The notes under the pieces: generated by a model
The model's input: only the letters and a program-made list of their open reading frames with translations
What the model was told of the DNA's origin: nothing
Database searches by the model: none
Translations under genes and position numbers: made by a program
Shown: piece by piece, positions 7,601 to 15,096 of the stretch
Layout of the letters: the number at the start of each line of letters is the position of its first letter
Numbering within the stretch: position 1 is the stretch's first letter
Assembly (NCBI RefSeq): GCF_003313465.1
Contig: NZ_KZ845665.1
Span: 434,001 to 498,000, forward strand
Direction: 5' to 3'
Length of the DNA stretch: 64,000 nt
Origin: Thermoflavimicrobium daqui
GTDB lineage: Bacteria > Bacillota > Bacilli > Thermoactinomycetales > Thermoactinomycetaceae

Positions 7601-7698
7601 GTTTCAATTCCACTATGGATACAATTCAAACTGCTTGCGAGCAGGTTTCAATGAGAAATGTAAACCAGTTTCAATTCCACGATGGATACAATTCAAAC
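7601..7698 (+). CRISPR. Two-repeat CRISPR relic with one 36-nt spacer
   Basis: Two 31-base copies at 7601-7631 and 7668-7698 differ at one base (position 14, T versus G). They start GTTTCAATTCCAC and end GATACAATTCAAAC, the usual shape of 30-nt repeats from type I-B/III arrays in Firmicutes. The intervening 36 bases (7632-7667) have spacer length. No cas genes are in the window. The surrounding DNA is decayed prophage, so this is likely a dead or orphan mini-array. Confidence 0.6.
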
Positions 7699-7750
7699 CC
7701 TTTTGTAAATATCAGCATTTACAAGCACTTTCATTATATCAAAAAACAAA

Positions 7751-7803
7751 AAAGTCTGTAAACCTATCATCTTGCAAAAACATGGGGAGGTTCACAGACT
7801 TTT
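7751..7803. terminator. Inverted repeat with shared phage element
   Basis: AAAGTCTGTAAACCT (7751-7765) pairs with AGGTTCACAGACTTT (7789-7803) with one mismatch, just before the tape-measure gene. The right arm also occurs at 6457-6475, before the protease gene. It acts like an intergenic terminator of the phage late operon. Confidence 0.5.
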
Positions 7804-7828
7804 ACTCAGATTTGAGGAGGTGATAGTG

Positions 7829-8113
7829 ATGGCAGATCAAGCGGGAGAATCGATGGGAAATGCCTTTGATCAAATGCAAGTGGCAGGTACAAGAATTACT
7901 GCTGCTGGTCTGGGAATTGCAGCTGGATTAGGCAGTGCTGTCAAGACCACGGCGGACTTTGATGCTCAGATGTCAAAAGTCCAAGCACTTGCGGGAGCTA
8001 CCGCACAAGACTTTCAAAAGTTAAGAAATCAAGCGATTCAATTAGGATCAGATACTTCCTATAGTGCGAGTCAAGTATCAGAAGGAATGACGATACTGGT
8101 TGCATCTGGCTAA
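7829..8113 (+). pseudogene. Phage tail tape measure protein, N-terminal fragment
   Basis: ATG 7829 follows GAGGAGGTGATAGTG. The 94 residues (GLGIAAGLGSAVKTTADFDA, MSKVQALAGATAQDFQKL, LGSDTSYSASQVSEGM) match the conserved start of TP901-type tape measure proteins, which set tail length and are normally 600-1500 residues. The frame ends at VASG-stop in the middle of the conserved block, so at least 80 percent is missing. What follows is unrelated sequence, marking the right edge of the prophage remnant. Confidence 0.8.
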
Positions 8114-8211
8114 GCGACTTATTATTTTTTTGTTGTATGTGTTGATATAACCATTACATAATGTTAAATTACAGATGTTTCCAGAAGTAGATTGAGAAAG
8201 GGACTGTGTCC

Positions 8212-8472
8212 ATGATAAGTATTCTAAGCACAGACAAAACAGTTTATGAAGGAGGAGAATTTGTTTATAGAGCTGTTGATTTAAAAGACATTCATGAAAA
8301 GCTGAAAACAACAGCTCTACCAAAAAGGATTTTTAAGATTCAAGAATTAGTTGTTTTGAATGAAGAAGAGTGGATACAGTTTACTTCCGATTTGCTTGAA
8401 GATTATCCATTCTTAAAAGGAAGTGGAGGAACCTACATTAATTCTACTGGAGTGATTGATTATGTTTGGTGA
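8212..8472 (+). CDS. Hypothetical protein, 86 aa
   Basis: Open frame from ATG 8212 (GAGAAAGGG lies 10 bases upstream; GTG 8206 is an alternative). The product is mixed alpha/beta, soluble and acidic near its C-terminus (EEEWIQFTSDLLEDYPFLKG). I recognise no family. Its TGA overlaps the ATG of the next gene (TGATG), indicating translational coupling and a real two-gene unit. It lies between prophage remnants and decayed TPR DNA. Confidence 0.45.
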   Translation: MISILSTDKTVYEGGEFVYRAVDLKDIHEKLKTTALPKRIFKIQELVVLNEEEWIQFTSDLLEDYPFLKGSGGTYINSTGVIDYVW

Positions 8473-8693
8473 TGAAGGGAGAATTTGTAGGAAGTCGGTT
8501 GATCGATGTGGACACACAAAAGTTTCTCTTGGTTGATCCACAAGGTTATTCATATGTTCGCTATGTAGCATTAAGTTCTCATTATGTAAGAACAAAGCAG
8601 CGAGAAGGGCTGGACTATCATCGGCTGATTTCGAATGTAAGGAATATGGTAGAAAAAATTAAACGCTCGGCGGCAACCGAGCGATCCAAGTAA
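8472..8693 (+). CDS. Hypothetical protein, 73 aa, coupled to previous gene
   Basis: ATG 8472 overlaps the preceding stop. The product has a strand-rich first half (EFVGSRLIDVDTQKFLLVDP) and a basic helical C-terminus (ISNVRNMVEKIKRSAATERS). Family not recognised; such small coupled pairs are common in phage and accessory DNA. The last codons contain the hairpin CGCTCGG/CCGAGCG, and a terminator follows 30 bases later. Confidence 0.45.
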   Translation: MKGEFVGSRLIDVDTQKFLLVDPQGYSYVRYVALSSHYVRTKQREGLDYHRLISNVRNMVEKIKRSAATERSK

Positions 8694-8721
8694 TTCAAGA
8701 CCTAATATAAATGTAACAAAG

Positions 8722-8758
8722 TTCCTCACTGGGTACAACTGGTGGGGAATATTTTTTG
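8722..8758 (+). terminator. Terminator of the 8212-8693 gene pair
   Basis: Stem TTCCTCACT / GGTGGGGAA (with G-U pairs) followed by TATTTTTTG. Confidence 0.55.
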
Positions 8759-8853
8759 TGAATTTTCTATAAATAAACTGAAAGGAAAGTGATTAGATAA
8801 AATAGTTTTAAATGGATCAATAGAAAAATATAGTTATAAAAGAGTAAATCAAA

Positions 8854-8906
8854 TCAATCTATTGGATGGTCACCAGCATAAGGCTTATAGGATAGTAACA
8901 TTTCAT
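8854..8906 (-). pseudogene. Frameshifted DPPxD-type peptide gene
   Basis: A tandem copy of the peptide gene at 8937-8990 (offset 83 bases). ATG 8906 begins MKCYYPI; one base is missing mid-gene, after which PYAGDHPID-stop is in register with the intact SYAGDPPTD-stop. The ribosome-binding site is weaker than in its neighbour. Confidence 0.55.
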
Positions 8907-8936
8907 ACTCTACTTTTTATGTTAGAGTAGTTCAAA

Positions 8937-8990
8937 TCAATCTGTAGGAGGATCTCCAGCATAAGATTTAAAAAGATAGTAACGTTTCAA
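8937..8990 (-). CDS. Putative signalling peptide (17 aa) with DPPTD end
   Basis: TTG start, product MKRYYLFKSYAGDPPTD. GTGAGGTGAG, a near-perfect Shine-Dalgarno sequence, ends 5 bases before the start. It has the same length and the same DPPxD motif as the peptide at 117-170, and lies on the same strand downstream of a TPR-gene remnant. The N-terminus is basic and aromatic, not a Sec signal. I infer a communication-peptide gene whose receptor gene has decayed. A frameshifted tandem copy lies next to it. Confidence 0.5.
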   Translation of the reverse strand: MKRYYLFKSYAGDPPTD

Positions 8991-9015
8991 ACTCTCACCT
9001 CACTTTGTAATTTCG

Positions 9016-9090
9016 TTAATCTGTAGGAGGATCATCATTTGAATATAATTTTGCAGGGAGTATTTCTTCTTGTAACTTTACTTTTTCGTT
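9016..9090 (-). pseudogene. Peptide-like frame ending DDPPTD without start codon
   Basis: The minus strand reads LQEEILPAKLYSNDDPPTD-stop, preceded by a strong GGGAGGAGGAG but with no ATG, GTG or TTG in frame after it. It shares the DPPTD ending with 8937-8990 and sits directly behind the TPR remnant, in the same place as the peptide at 117-170 behind its TPR gene. The start codon was probably lost. Confidence 0.4.
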
Positions 9091-9121
9091 TCTTCTCCTC
9101 CTCCCTAGTAATTATACGGCA

Positions 9122-9450
9122 ATTTTGAAATATTGGTCTACATATTATATTGAATCAGGTCTCGTTATTCGAAACATTTAGCTAGCTTTATTAAAATAAG
9201 ACTTTGTTTCTCTAGAAAGGAATGTTTTTCGGCTATTTTTAAAGCCTTTTCATATAGGATTTGTCCCTTTGTATTTAAATTTTGTTTTACGAGGCAATCT
9301 CCCATTGCTTCAAGTGCTTCCAAAAATACAAAATTATTCTTGCTCTTTTCACCCAACTTAACTGCTATTTCTAATGTTTTTTGTGCTAGCTGTATTTTAT
9401 CGGTTTCCAGATACAATTATCCTAATAAAGTATATGTCGAAACAAGCAAA
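9122..9450 (-). pseudogene. TPR regulator C-terminal remnant
   Basis: LYLETDKIQLAQKTLEIAV, LEALEAMGDCLVKQNLNTKG and YEKALKIAEKHSFLEKQSL align with the C-terminal TPRs of the protein at 208-1377. A stop interrupts at KCFE, where the intact copy continues, and a further frameshift is needed to follow the homology to about 9122. An upstream stop separates STYTLLG from LYLE. The homology ends near 9450, where a plus-strand tRNA-synthetase fragment begins. Confidence 0.7.
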
Positions 9451-9720
9451 ATTTACCCCGTTCTTCAAGGATATGATTCATACATGCTTAAATCTGACTT
9501 AACCATAATTGGATCAGATCAGCTTTTTAATGAGATGTTGGGATGGTTTTACCAAGAAAAGTTTGGTGACGAACCTCAGGTTATTATCACAACCAAAATT
9601 ACTCCAGGATTGGATAGGAAAGAGAAACAAAGCAAGAGTCTTAATAATTATATCGGTTTGGAACATTCACCAAGAGACAAGTTTGGGAATGAATGGTTTC
9701 TGAATATTTTCGGGAATTAG
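9451..9720 (+). pseudogene. Tyrosyl-tRNA synthetase fragment
   Basis: The frame reads YPVLQGYDSYMLKSDLTIIG-SDQLFNE, then KFGDEPQVIITTKITPGLD and KQSKSLNNYIGLEHSPRDKF. These are the central class I catalytic region of TyrRS, including the KMSKS-type loop in the form KQSKS. The N-terminal half with the HIGH motif and the C-terminal RNA-binding domain are absent; the frame stops at IFGN. It has no start and is a remnant. It abuts the TPR remnant head to head. Confidence 0.75.
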
Positions 9721-9829
9721 TTAATAACAAATGAGATTGGACTCTTCTAGATATTTTCTGCGATTATATCATGCTGTTTATGTAGTCATAATAATGATAT
9801 ATTTCTAATTAATAAAGGAGTGGTTTTTA

Positions 9830-10260
9830 GTGATTCCAAATTTTCATCATTTAGTTAGGGCAGTCATTGTGAAAGAGGATAAAGTGTTACTTGCCCATAT
9901 ATAGGAGAAGAACATACCTTTTTACCTGGAGGTCATATTGAGTTTGGTGAAAGTGCCATAAATGCTTTGAAACGTGAAATTCAAGAAGAATTAGGCATAG
10001 ATTGTAACATTGTTCGTTTTTTAGGACTAGTGGAACATAAATGGGAGAGTAAAGGAAAACTAAATTGTGAAATCAATCAAGTATTTGAAGTTGACTGTCC
10101 TAGCTTACATTTGTTAAATAACCCTACTTCAAAAGAATCACATTTAGAATTTTTCTGGTCACCTATAGATGATTTGGATAGCTATAATTTAAAACCGTAT
10201 CCTTTACGTGATTTAATTGCAAATTTTAATAACTTAGTAAATATGCAGTATGAAAATTAA
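9830..10260 (+). pseudogene. NUDIX hydrolase, frameshifted
   Basis: GTG 9830 with AAAGGAG upstream starts VIPNFHHLVRAVIVKEDKVL, the first strand of a NUDIX fold, but TAG closes this frame near 9903. After a frame change the protein continues GEEHTFLPGGHIEFGESAIN and ALKREIQEELG, a complete NUDIX box (G-x5-E-x7-REUxEE-x-G), to TAA 10260. One lesion splits the gene. NUDIX enzymes cleave nucleoside diphosphates linked to another moiety; the substrate is unknown. It lies between tRNA-synthetase-like pseudogenes. Confidence 0.75.
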
Positions 10261-10314
10261 TAGTAAATAGAAATAGAAGCTACTAAAGTATAGTCATAGA
10301 AAGGTGGAAAACAG

Positions 10315-11585
10315 TTGAGTAAAATTAATCCGAATCCCGCAAGGGGAATGCGCGATCTTCTTCCTCAGGATGTAGATTAAGGGAGTATCTTTCATCAATC
10401 ATTATCGATACATATAGGAAGTATGGATTTAATAAAATTGAAACACCATATGCTGAACGAATTGAGTTACTGACAAGCGGAGAAGGTGGCGAAAATGAGC
10501 AGTTAATTTTTAAAATCCTTAAGAGAGGTGACAAATTACAGCTCGATAAAGCAGAAGCTATCGACGATTTAGTTGATTTAGGACTGCGATATGATTTAAC
10601 GGTTCCATTAGTCCGATTTTATGCAAATAATCGTAGTAAGCTCCCATATCCATTTCGAAGTATTCAAATTGGCCCAGTGTGGAGAGCGGATCGACCACAA
10701 AAAGGACGGTTCCGACAATTTCACCAATGTGATATTGATATCATTGGTGATAGTAGTATTTTGGCTGAAATTCAATTGATTTTGGCAGCCTCTGAAGTGT
10801 TACAACAAATTGGATTTGAAGAACATACAATTCGGTTAAATGATCGAAAGATCCTTACGGGTCTTGCTGATGCAGCCAATATCAAACCTGAAGATCACAG
10901 TACTTTTTTTATCACTTTAGACAAACTAGATAAGATTGGTTTAGATGGTGTAAAGCAGGAATGTTTAAATAAAGGATTTAACTCAAAACAGGTATCCATC
11001 TTTTTTGAAGCAGTACATCAAATATTTACAACCGCTTCATTAAGTGAACAGATTAACCTATTACCAAAGTCTATCACTGAACAAGTAATAATTTCTTTTC
11101 AGCAGATATTCCAAACTGTTCAAGACCAATTAATAGGTGGAGCATCTATCAAGTTTGATCCTACTTTGGTGAGAGGTATGGGTTATTATACAGGACCTAT
11201 TTTTGAAATTGAAAGTAAAGGATTTGGTGGTGCAATTGCTGGTGGTGGAAGGTATGATGATATGTCAGGAAAGTATCTTTCAAAACCAGAGCCGTCTTGT
11301 GGTATATCCATTGGATTTGAGCGAATCCTATCAATAATTGAGGATACGAATTTTGAAATACCCAAGAAGGAAAATAGACTTGCGTTTTTATACCCCAAAA
11401 ACCTTTCTCCCAATGAATTCTCAGAATTACTTAGTCAGGCAAAATATTGGCGTGAAGAAGGTTACATTGTGACTCTTACAGAACAAAAAAAGAATACAAA
11501 TAAACAACTTAGTCAATTAAGTGAAAATGGCTTTGGATTTTTTGTAAAATACGGTGAAAGTGAACTAAGAAAAATACAGTCATAA
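10315..11585 (+). pseudogene. Histidyl-tRNA synthetase-like gene with one frameshift
   Basis: TTG 10315 with AAAGGTGG upstream opens SKINPNPARGMRDLLPQD (motif 1 region) but meets TAA at about 10378. One base later the frame runs unbroken to 11585: LREYLSSIIIDTYRKYGFNK, LRYDLTVPLVRFYA, VWRADRPQKGRFRQFHQ (motif 2), LVRGMGYYTGPIFE and GGGRYDDMSGKYL (histidine loops), CGISIGFERIL (motif 3) and a C-terminal anticodon-binding-like domain. The gene is otherwise full length. The motif 2 sequence resembles eukaryote/archaea-type HisRS rather than the usual Bacillus HisS, so this is probably a second, acquired copy. A single deleted T explains the break. Confidence 0.8.
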
Positions 11586-11594
11586 TATATCCCT

Positions 11595-11631
11595 TAAAAA
11601 GACTTTGCCTTTATTGGTAAGGTCTTTTTTT
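11595..11631 (+). terminator. Terminator after HisRS-like gene
   Basis: AAAAAGACTTTGCC pairs imperfectly with GGTAAGGTCTTTTTTT, 10 bases after the stop. Confidence 0.65.
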
Positions 11632-11831
11632 GTTAAACTTTATACCAATTTTTTTATGTAAATTTATCCTAATTTTATGTTAATTACATCAGAATATTTA
11701 GTTAATATACACACAATCTAAAGAAAGTATTCAACGGCTTTTGGTGGGAAGCTCAGGGTTAATCCTAAGATTTTCTGAAATTCCTTTGATCTCGGTTGTA
11801 AATCTTTTGTTTTTCTATCTTAAGAGAAATA

Positions 11832-12270
11832 GATGGAGCATTTCAACTTGCATGTTGGGATAACACATTACAGAAAGGATATCTTTATAAAAGCTTAATT
11901 TGTAAATCTTCCCTATATTATCTCAAACATGAAAGAAGCCTTATATGGTCATCTCATGTTTTAAACTTACTTTGTTTCCAGCAATCTTATGATTATCAAC
12001 TTGATTTTCGGAGTTTTGTATCAACTTGTATGGGAGATTCAGTTGCACCAGAAAAAAGTCATTTCTATAATATTTATCAATTACCAGCAGGACATCTTTT
12101 AACATTCAGTAATGGACAAACTCATGTTATAAAAGTTGATACTCTCTCTCCTGACTCATCAAAAAAAATTAAATATATATGACTATGCCTATATGGTTAA
12201 AGAGATTTTGCTAAATACTATACAAAAAAGATTTAATTCGAAAGAACAAGTAGCTGTTATCTTAGTCTAA
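11832..12270 (+). pseudogene. Asparagine-synthetase-like remnant (AsnB / lasso-cyclase type)
   Basis: The frame DGAFQLACWDNTLQKGYLY, LYYLKHERSLIWSSHVLNLL and YNIYQLPAGHLLTF matches the back half of the glutaminase-like domain of asparagine synthetase family proteins. After TGA 12181 a shifted frame reads YMVKEILLNTIQKRF and KEQVAVILV-stop, ending where the SGGLDSS ATP-pyrophosphatase motif should begin. The catalytic domain is missing. Single-copy AsnB and lasso-peptide cyclases share this layout; the divergence suggests the latter, but that is inference. Sequence 12271-12604 contains no recognisable gene. Confidence 0.55.
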
Positions 12271-12604
12271 AATTATTAGTTCCTTCTGGATTCAAATGTA
12301 TTACAAGAAAATTGGCAAGGAGTGTATTTAGGGAACAATATTTCAGAGGTAACCCTAAGGTAGATCCTTTTTAGCAGGTTGAATCAAAATGGGTTTCACA
12401 ACAAGATGAAAAATTAAGAGAGAGTAAAGGGGGGAGCGGAGTAAACTATTTGAGTTTATATAATACCAACTTTAAAAGATATATATACAATCATATCAAT
12501 AAAAATGAGTCTTTGGTATAAATCAAGGATCCATTTTTATATTTAGCTAATAAGAGTAATACAACTCATAATTATGGTTGTCCTTTTTTAACTCTCTCAA
12601 GAAA

Positions 12605-12999
12605 TTATTTTAAGTCCTCTTGAATTTCCTTAGTATAAAGTCCTGCCATGATCTTTACACCATGCTTTTGGAGGTATTCAATTCCTTTTCCATCAACTTT
12701 AGAGTATGGGTCACGAATTCCAATAACAACTCTTTTCACTCCGGCCTGTACGAATGCTTCACAACATAGACCTGTTCGCCCCAATGTGCACAAGGCTCCA
12801 ATGTACAAGACGGTGGAGTTTACCGCCTTATCTCTAGCCATAAGTGCATTTATTTCTGCATGAGGGTATGACCTCTTCCAACGATTTCGCCATCTTTCAC
12901 AATGATAGCACCTACAGGAGAATTCGTTCCTGTTTTCCCTTGAGCGAGTCCACCTTCTAAAACTGCTTCCCACATGAATTCTTGATCAGTTTTATTCAT
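12605..12999 (-). pseudogene. RibD-like zinc nucleoside/pyrimidine deaminase, broken
   Basis: The minus-strand ATG 12999, after AGAGGAGAAGATCT, begins NKTDQEFMWEAVLEGGLAQG, SPVGAIIVKDGEIVGRGH and then hits TAA. A shifted frame gives HAEINALMARDKAVNSTVLY (HAE zinc motif), CTLGRTGLCCEAFVQAGV (second zinc motif, PCxxC changed to LCxxx) and DPYSKVDGKGIEYLQKHG. The spacing between GRGH and HAE is too short, so a small deletion caused the shift. Start overlaps the stop of a GntR-type remnant (TAATG), so the two once formed an operon. Confidence 0.65.
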
Positions 13000-13172
13000 T
13001 AGATCTTCTCCTCTCGGAAATTAATGCTATAGGAAAATTCGTAGCAATCAGCTCTATAAATAAGTGAACAAAGTTCAATCAAGTTGTTGTTAAGATCAAA
13101 TACCTTTCGAATGATTCGAACGACAGGGATATTAGAATTTTTGGGTAGTTGTAATTTTCCCTTCTCTTTAAT
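12999..13172 (-). pseudogene. GntR-family regulator C-terminal remnant
   Basis: The minus strand reads KLQLPKNSNIPVVRIIRKVF, DLNNNLIELCSLIYRADCYE and FSYSINF, closely matching the last 55 residues of the intact GntR regulator at 15097-15807 (LQIPKNTTIPIVRIQRKVF ... NRADCYEFQYRF). The HTH and most of the effector domain are absent. It overlaps the deaminase gene by one base. Confidence 0.7.
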
Positions 13173-13177
13173 TGCAA

Positions 13178-13213
13178 CAAAAAAGGCGGAGGACTTCCCC
13201 TCTGCCTTTTTTG
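13178..13213. terminator. Bidirectional terminator
   Basis: AAAAAAGGCGGAGG / CCTCTGCCTTTTTT with a 6-base loop; T-runs on both strands. Marks the boundary of the decayed accessory region. Confidence 0.75.
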
Positions 13214-13362
13214 CGACTGTTTTTTAAATTAAACCAATAGTTAAAGAGAAAGAGAAACTTTCTTGAACAACCCTAGTATAAATTAATCCGATACTATTTA
13301 CAAGGACTATATTGGAAAAGTGTGTTCCTTTGGAGTATTCTGTTGGAAAAGTAAAGAGATAG

Positions 13363-13398
13363 AAAAAAGGCTTTGGAGGTTTTTCCTAAGCCTTTTTT
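13363..13398 (+). terminator. Terminator/attenuator upstream of amine oxidase
   Basis: AAAAGGCTT...AGG pairs with CCTAAGCCTTTTTT, with a 3-base bulge. It sits 125 bases before the likely start of the amine oxidase and may be a leader attenuator or simply end upstream transcription. Confidence 0.5.
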
Positions 13399-13495
13399 CC
13401 TTTATCAATGTTCACTCCTATATTTTACTAGTTTTTGAATCTCCCTTTTACATAATCAACTTTTTTAATCATAGGATGAGAAAGGAGGGTGTATA

Positions 13496-13519
13496 TGATA
13501 AATGTTTTGGAGAGGTGAA
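13496..13519 (+). CDS. Possible 7-codon leader ORF before the amine oxidase
   Basis: ATG 13496 follows GAAAGGAGGGTGTAT and encodes MINVLER-stop. The stop lies inside the GGAGAGGTGA that serves the next start (TTG 13524), so translation could be coupled. The function is unknown. Confidence 0.35.
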
Positions 13520-13523
13520 CCAG

Positions 13524-14975
13524 TTGAGCCAATTGCCGCTGCATCAAATGATTGATATTATTCGGAACGGACTTCAAAAAGGACAGCGACCACATAAGGT
13601 GGTGATTGTTGGTGCTGGAATGGCAGGATTGGTTGCTGCATCCTTATTAAAAGAAGCTGGACATCGAGTAACGATTCTAGAAGCGACGAATAGAGTGGGG
13701 GGGCGTGTACTTACTGTACGTCAGCCTTTTACTCAGGAGCAATATATCGATTTAGGTCCTATGCGTATTCCAGATAGTCATTATTTGACTATGGAATATA
13801 TTCGTAAGTTTAATTTACCTTTGAATCGCTTTGTTAATTCTACACCAAGAGATATTTTACATCTAAATGGCATAAAGACGAGGCTTCAAACATATGAGCG
13901 GAATCCATCTATTTTAAAATATCCTGTATTCCCTCATGAACGAAACAAGATTTTTTCTGATCTATTTAACATGGCGATACAACCCTTAGTAAACTTGATC
14001 AATCAAGATCCTAAAAGAAATAGTTATATTGTCATAAAGGAATTTGATAAGTATTCTTTGGACACCTTTCTTAGGCATAATCCTTTTGGAATTAAACTTT
14101 CATTAGGAGCGATTGAGCAGATTATTATTCTTACGGCAAATGAAGGAATGTCAGAGTTTGCTTTTTTAGAGTTATTTCGGGATTACTTGATATTCACAAA
14201 TCCTAATATCCGATTCTATGAGATTGTAGGCGGATTTGATCAGTTGCCAAAAGCATTCATACCATTAGTGGAAGAGAATTTATTTTTTCAAAAAGAGGTT
14301 ACTAGAATTAAACAAGATCAAAAGAAAGTCACGATACACTCGGTTGATACTAAAACACGTCAGCCTTTTATAGTAACGGCCGATTATGCGATTGTCGCTA
14401 TTCCATTTTCTGTATTACGCTCGATTGATGTAGAGCCAACTTATTCTTTTTCTCATAATAAATGGAGAGCGATTCGAGAACTTCATTATGTTCCATCTAC
14501 CAAAATGGGGATCCAGTTTAAGAATCGGTTTTGGGAAAAGGAGGGGATGTATGGTGGACAGACAACAACCAATTTGCCGATTAAGTCTATTTACTATCCG
14601 AGTCATGGCTTTGGGCAAAAAAATGGGGTTGTTTTAGCCAGTTATACATGGGAGGATAATGCATTGTTTTGGGATCGTTGGTCAGATGAAATGAAAATTC
14701 AGTATGCTTTACAAAACTTAGCCGTCATCCATGGACAAGATATTATGGATGACTATATTAAAGGAGTCGTCCAAAGTTGGCATCATCAACCGTATGCTGC
14801 AGGGGCTTTTGTTTTTTATAAGCCAGAACAAGAATCCGAACTTTTTCCTCATATTATCTCACCGGAAGGAAGAATTCACTTTGCTGGGGAACATGGTTCA
14901 CACTACCATGGCTGGATTCAGGGAGCCATTGAGTCTGGGATTCGTGCTTCATTCGAGGTCCATTATGCTATCTAG
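13524..14975 (+). CDS. FAD-dependent amine oxidase (L-amino-acid oxidase type)
   Basis: The frame is open from 13320, but the 68 extra codons look non-coding; TTG 13524 has GGAGAGGTGA 5 bases upstream and gives 483 residues. Residues about 22-55 form the dinucleotide fold VVIVGAGMAGLVAASLLKEA with the ExxxRxGGR continuation (EATNRVGGR). The C-terminus has FAGEHGSHYHGWIQGAIESG, the FAD-contact and substrate-channel motif of flavin monoamine/L-amino-acid oxidases. The reaction is oxidative deamination of an amino acid or amine to the oxo acid with ammonia and H2O2. There is no signal peptide, so it is cytoplasmic. It is followed by a terminator and a convergent GntR regulator, which may control it. 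Substrate unknown. Confidence 0.8.
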   Translation: MSQLPLHQMIDIIRNGLQKGQRPHKVVIVGAGMAGLVAASLLKEAGHRVTILEATNRVGGRVLTVRQPFTQEQYIDLGPMRIPDSHYLTMEYIRKFNLPLNRFVNSTPRDILHLNGIKTRLQTYERNPSILKYPVFPHERNKIFSDLFNMAIQPLVNLINQDPKRNSYIVIKEFDKYSLDTFLRHNPFGIKLSLGAIEQIIILTANEGMSEFAFLELFRDYLIFTNPNIRFYEIVGGFDQLPKAFIPLVEENLFFQKEVTRIKQDQKKVTIHSVDTKTRQPFIVTADYAIVAIPFSVLRSIDVEPTYSFSHNKWRAIRELHYVPSTKMGIQFKNRFWEKEGMYGGQTTTNLPIKSIYYPSHGFGQKNGVVLASYTWEDNALFWDRWSDEMKIQYALQNLAVIHGQDIMDDYIKGVVQSWHHQPYAAGAFVFYKPEQESELFPHIISPEGRIHFAGEHGSHYHGWIQGAIESGIRASFEVHYAI

Positions 14976-15051
14976 TCTCTGTCGACTATTAAATAATAGA
15001 GGTAATGGGTTGTATGGAACGATTCATATAATTAAAATGACTATAAAGTGG

Positions 15052-15090
15052 TAAAACCACCGCGTCCTAAAAGGGAAGTGGTGGTTTTAT
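15052..15090. terminator. Terminator between amine oxidase and GntR gene
   Basis: AAAACCACC / GGTGGTTTT stem flanked by T/A runs, usable by both convergent genes. Confidence 0.8.
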
Positions 15091-15096
15091 TTAAAT

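Noticed and set aside
9340-9450. Start of the TyrRS frame at 9340
   Set aside because: Those codons are antisense to TPR sequence; TyrRS homology starts only near 9451.
6498-12999. Frameshifts as sequencing errors throughout
   Set aside because: All other genes from 13.3 to 64 kb are intact; the lesions cluster in phage and accessory DNA together with large deletions, so genuine decay is more likely, though single cases (HisRS-like) could be errors.
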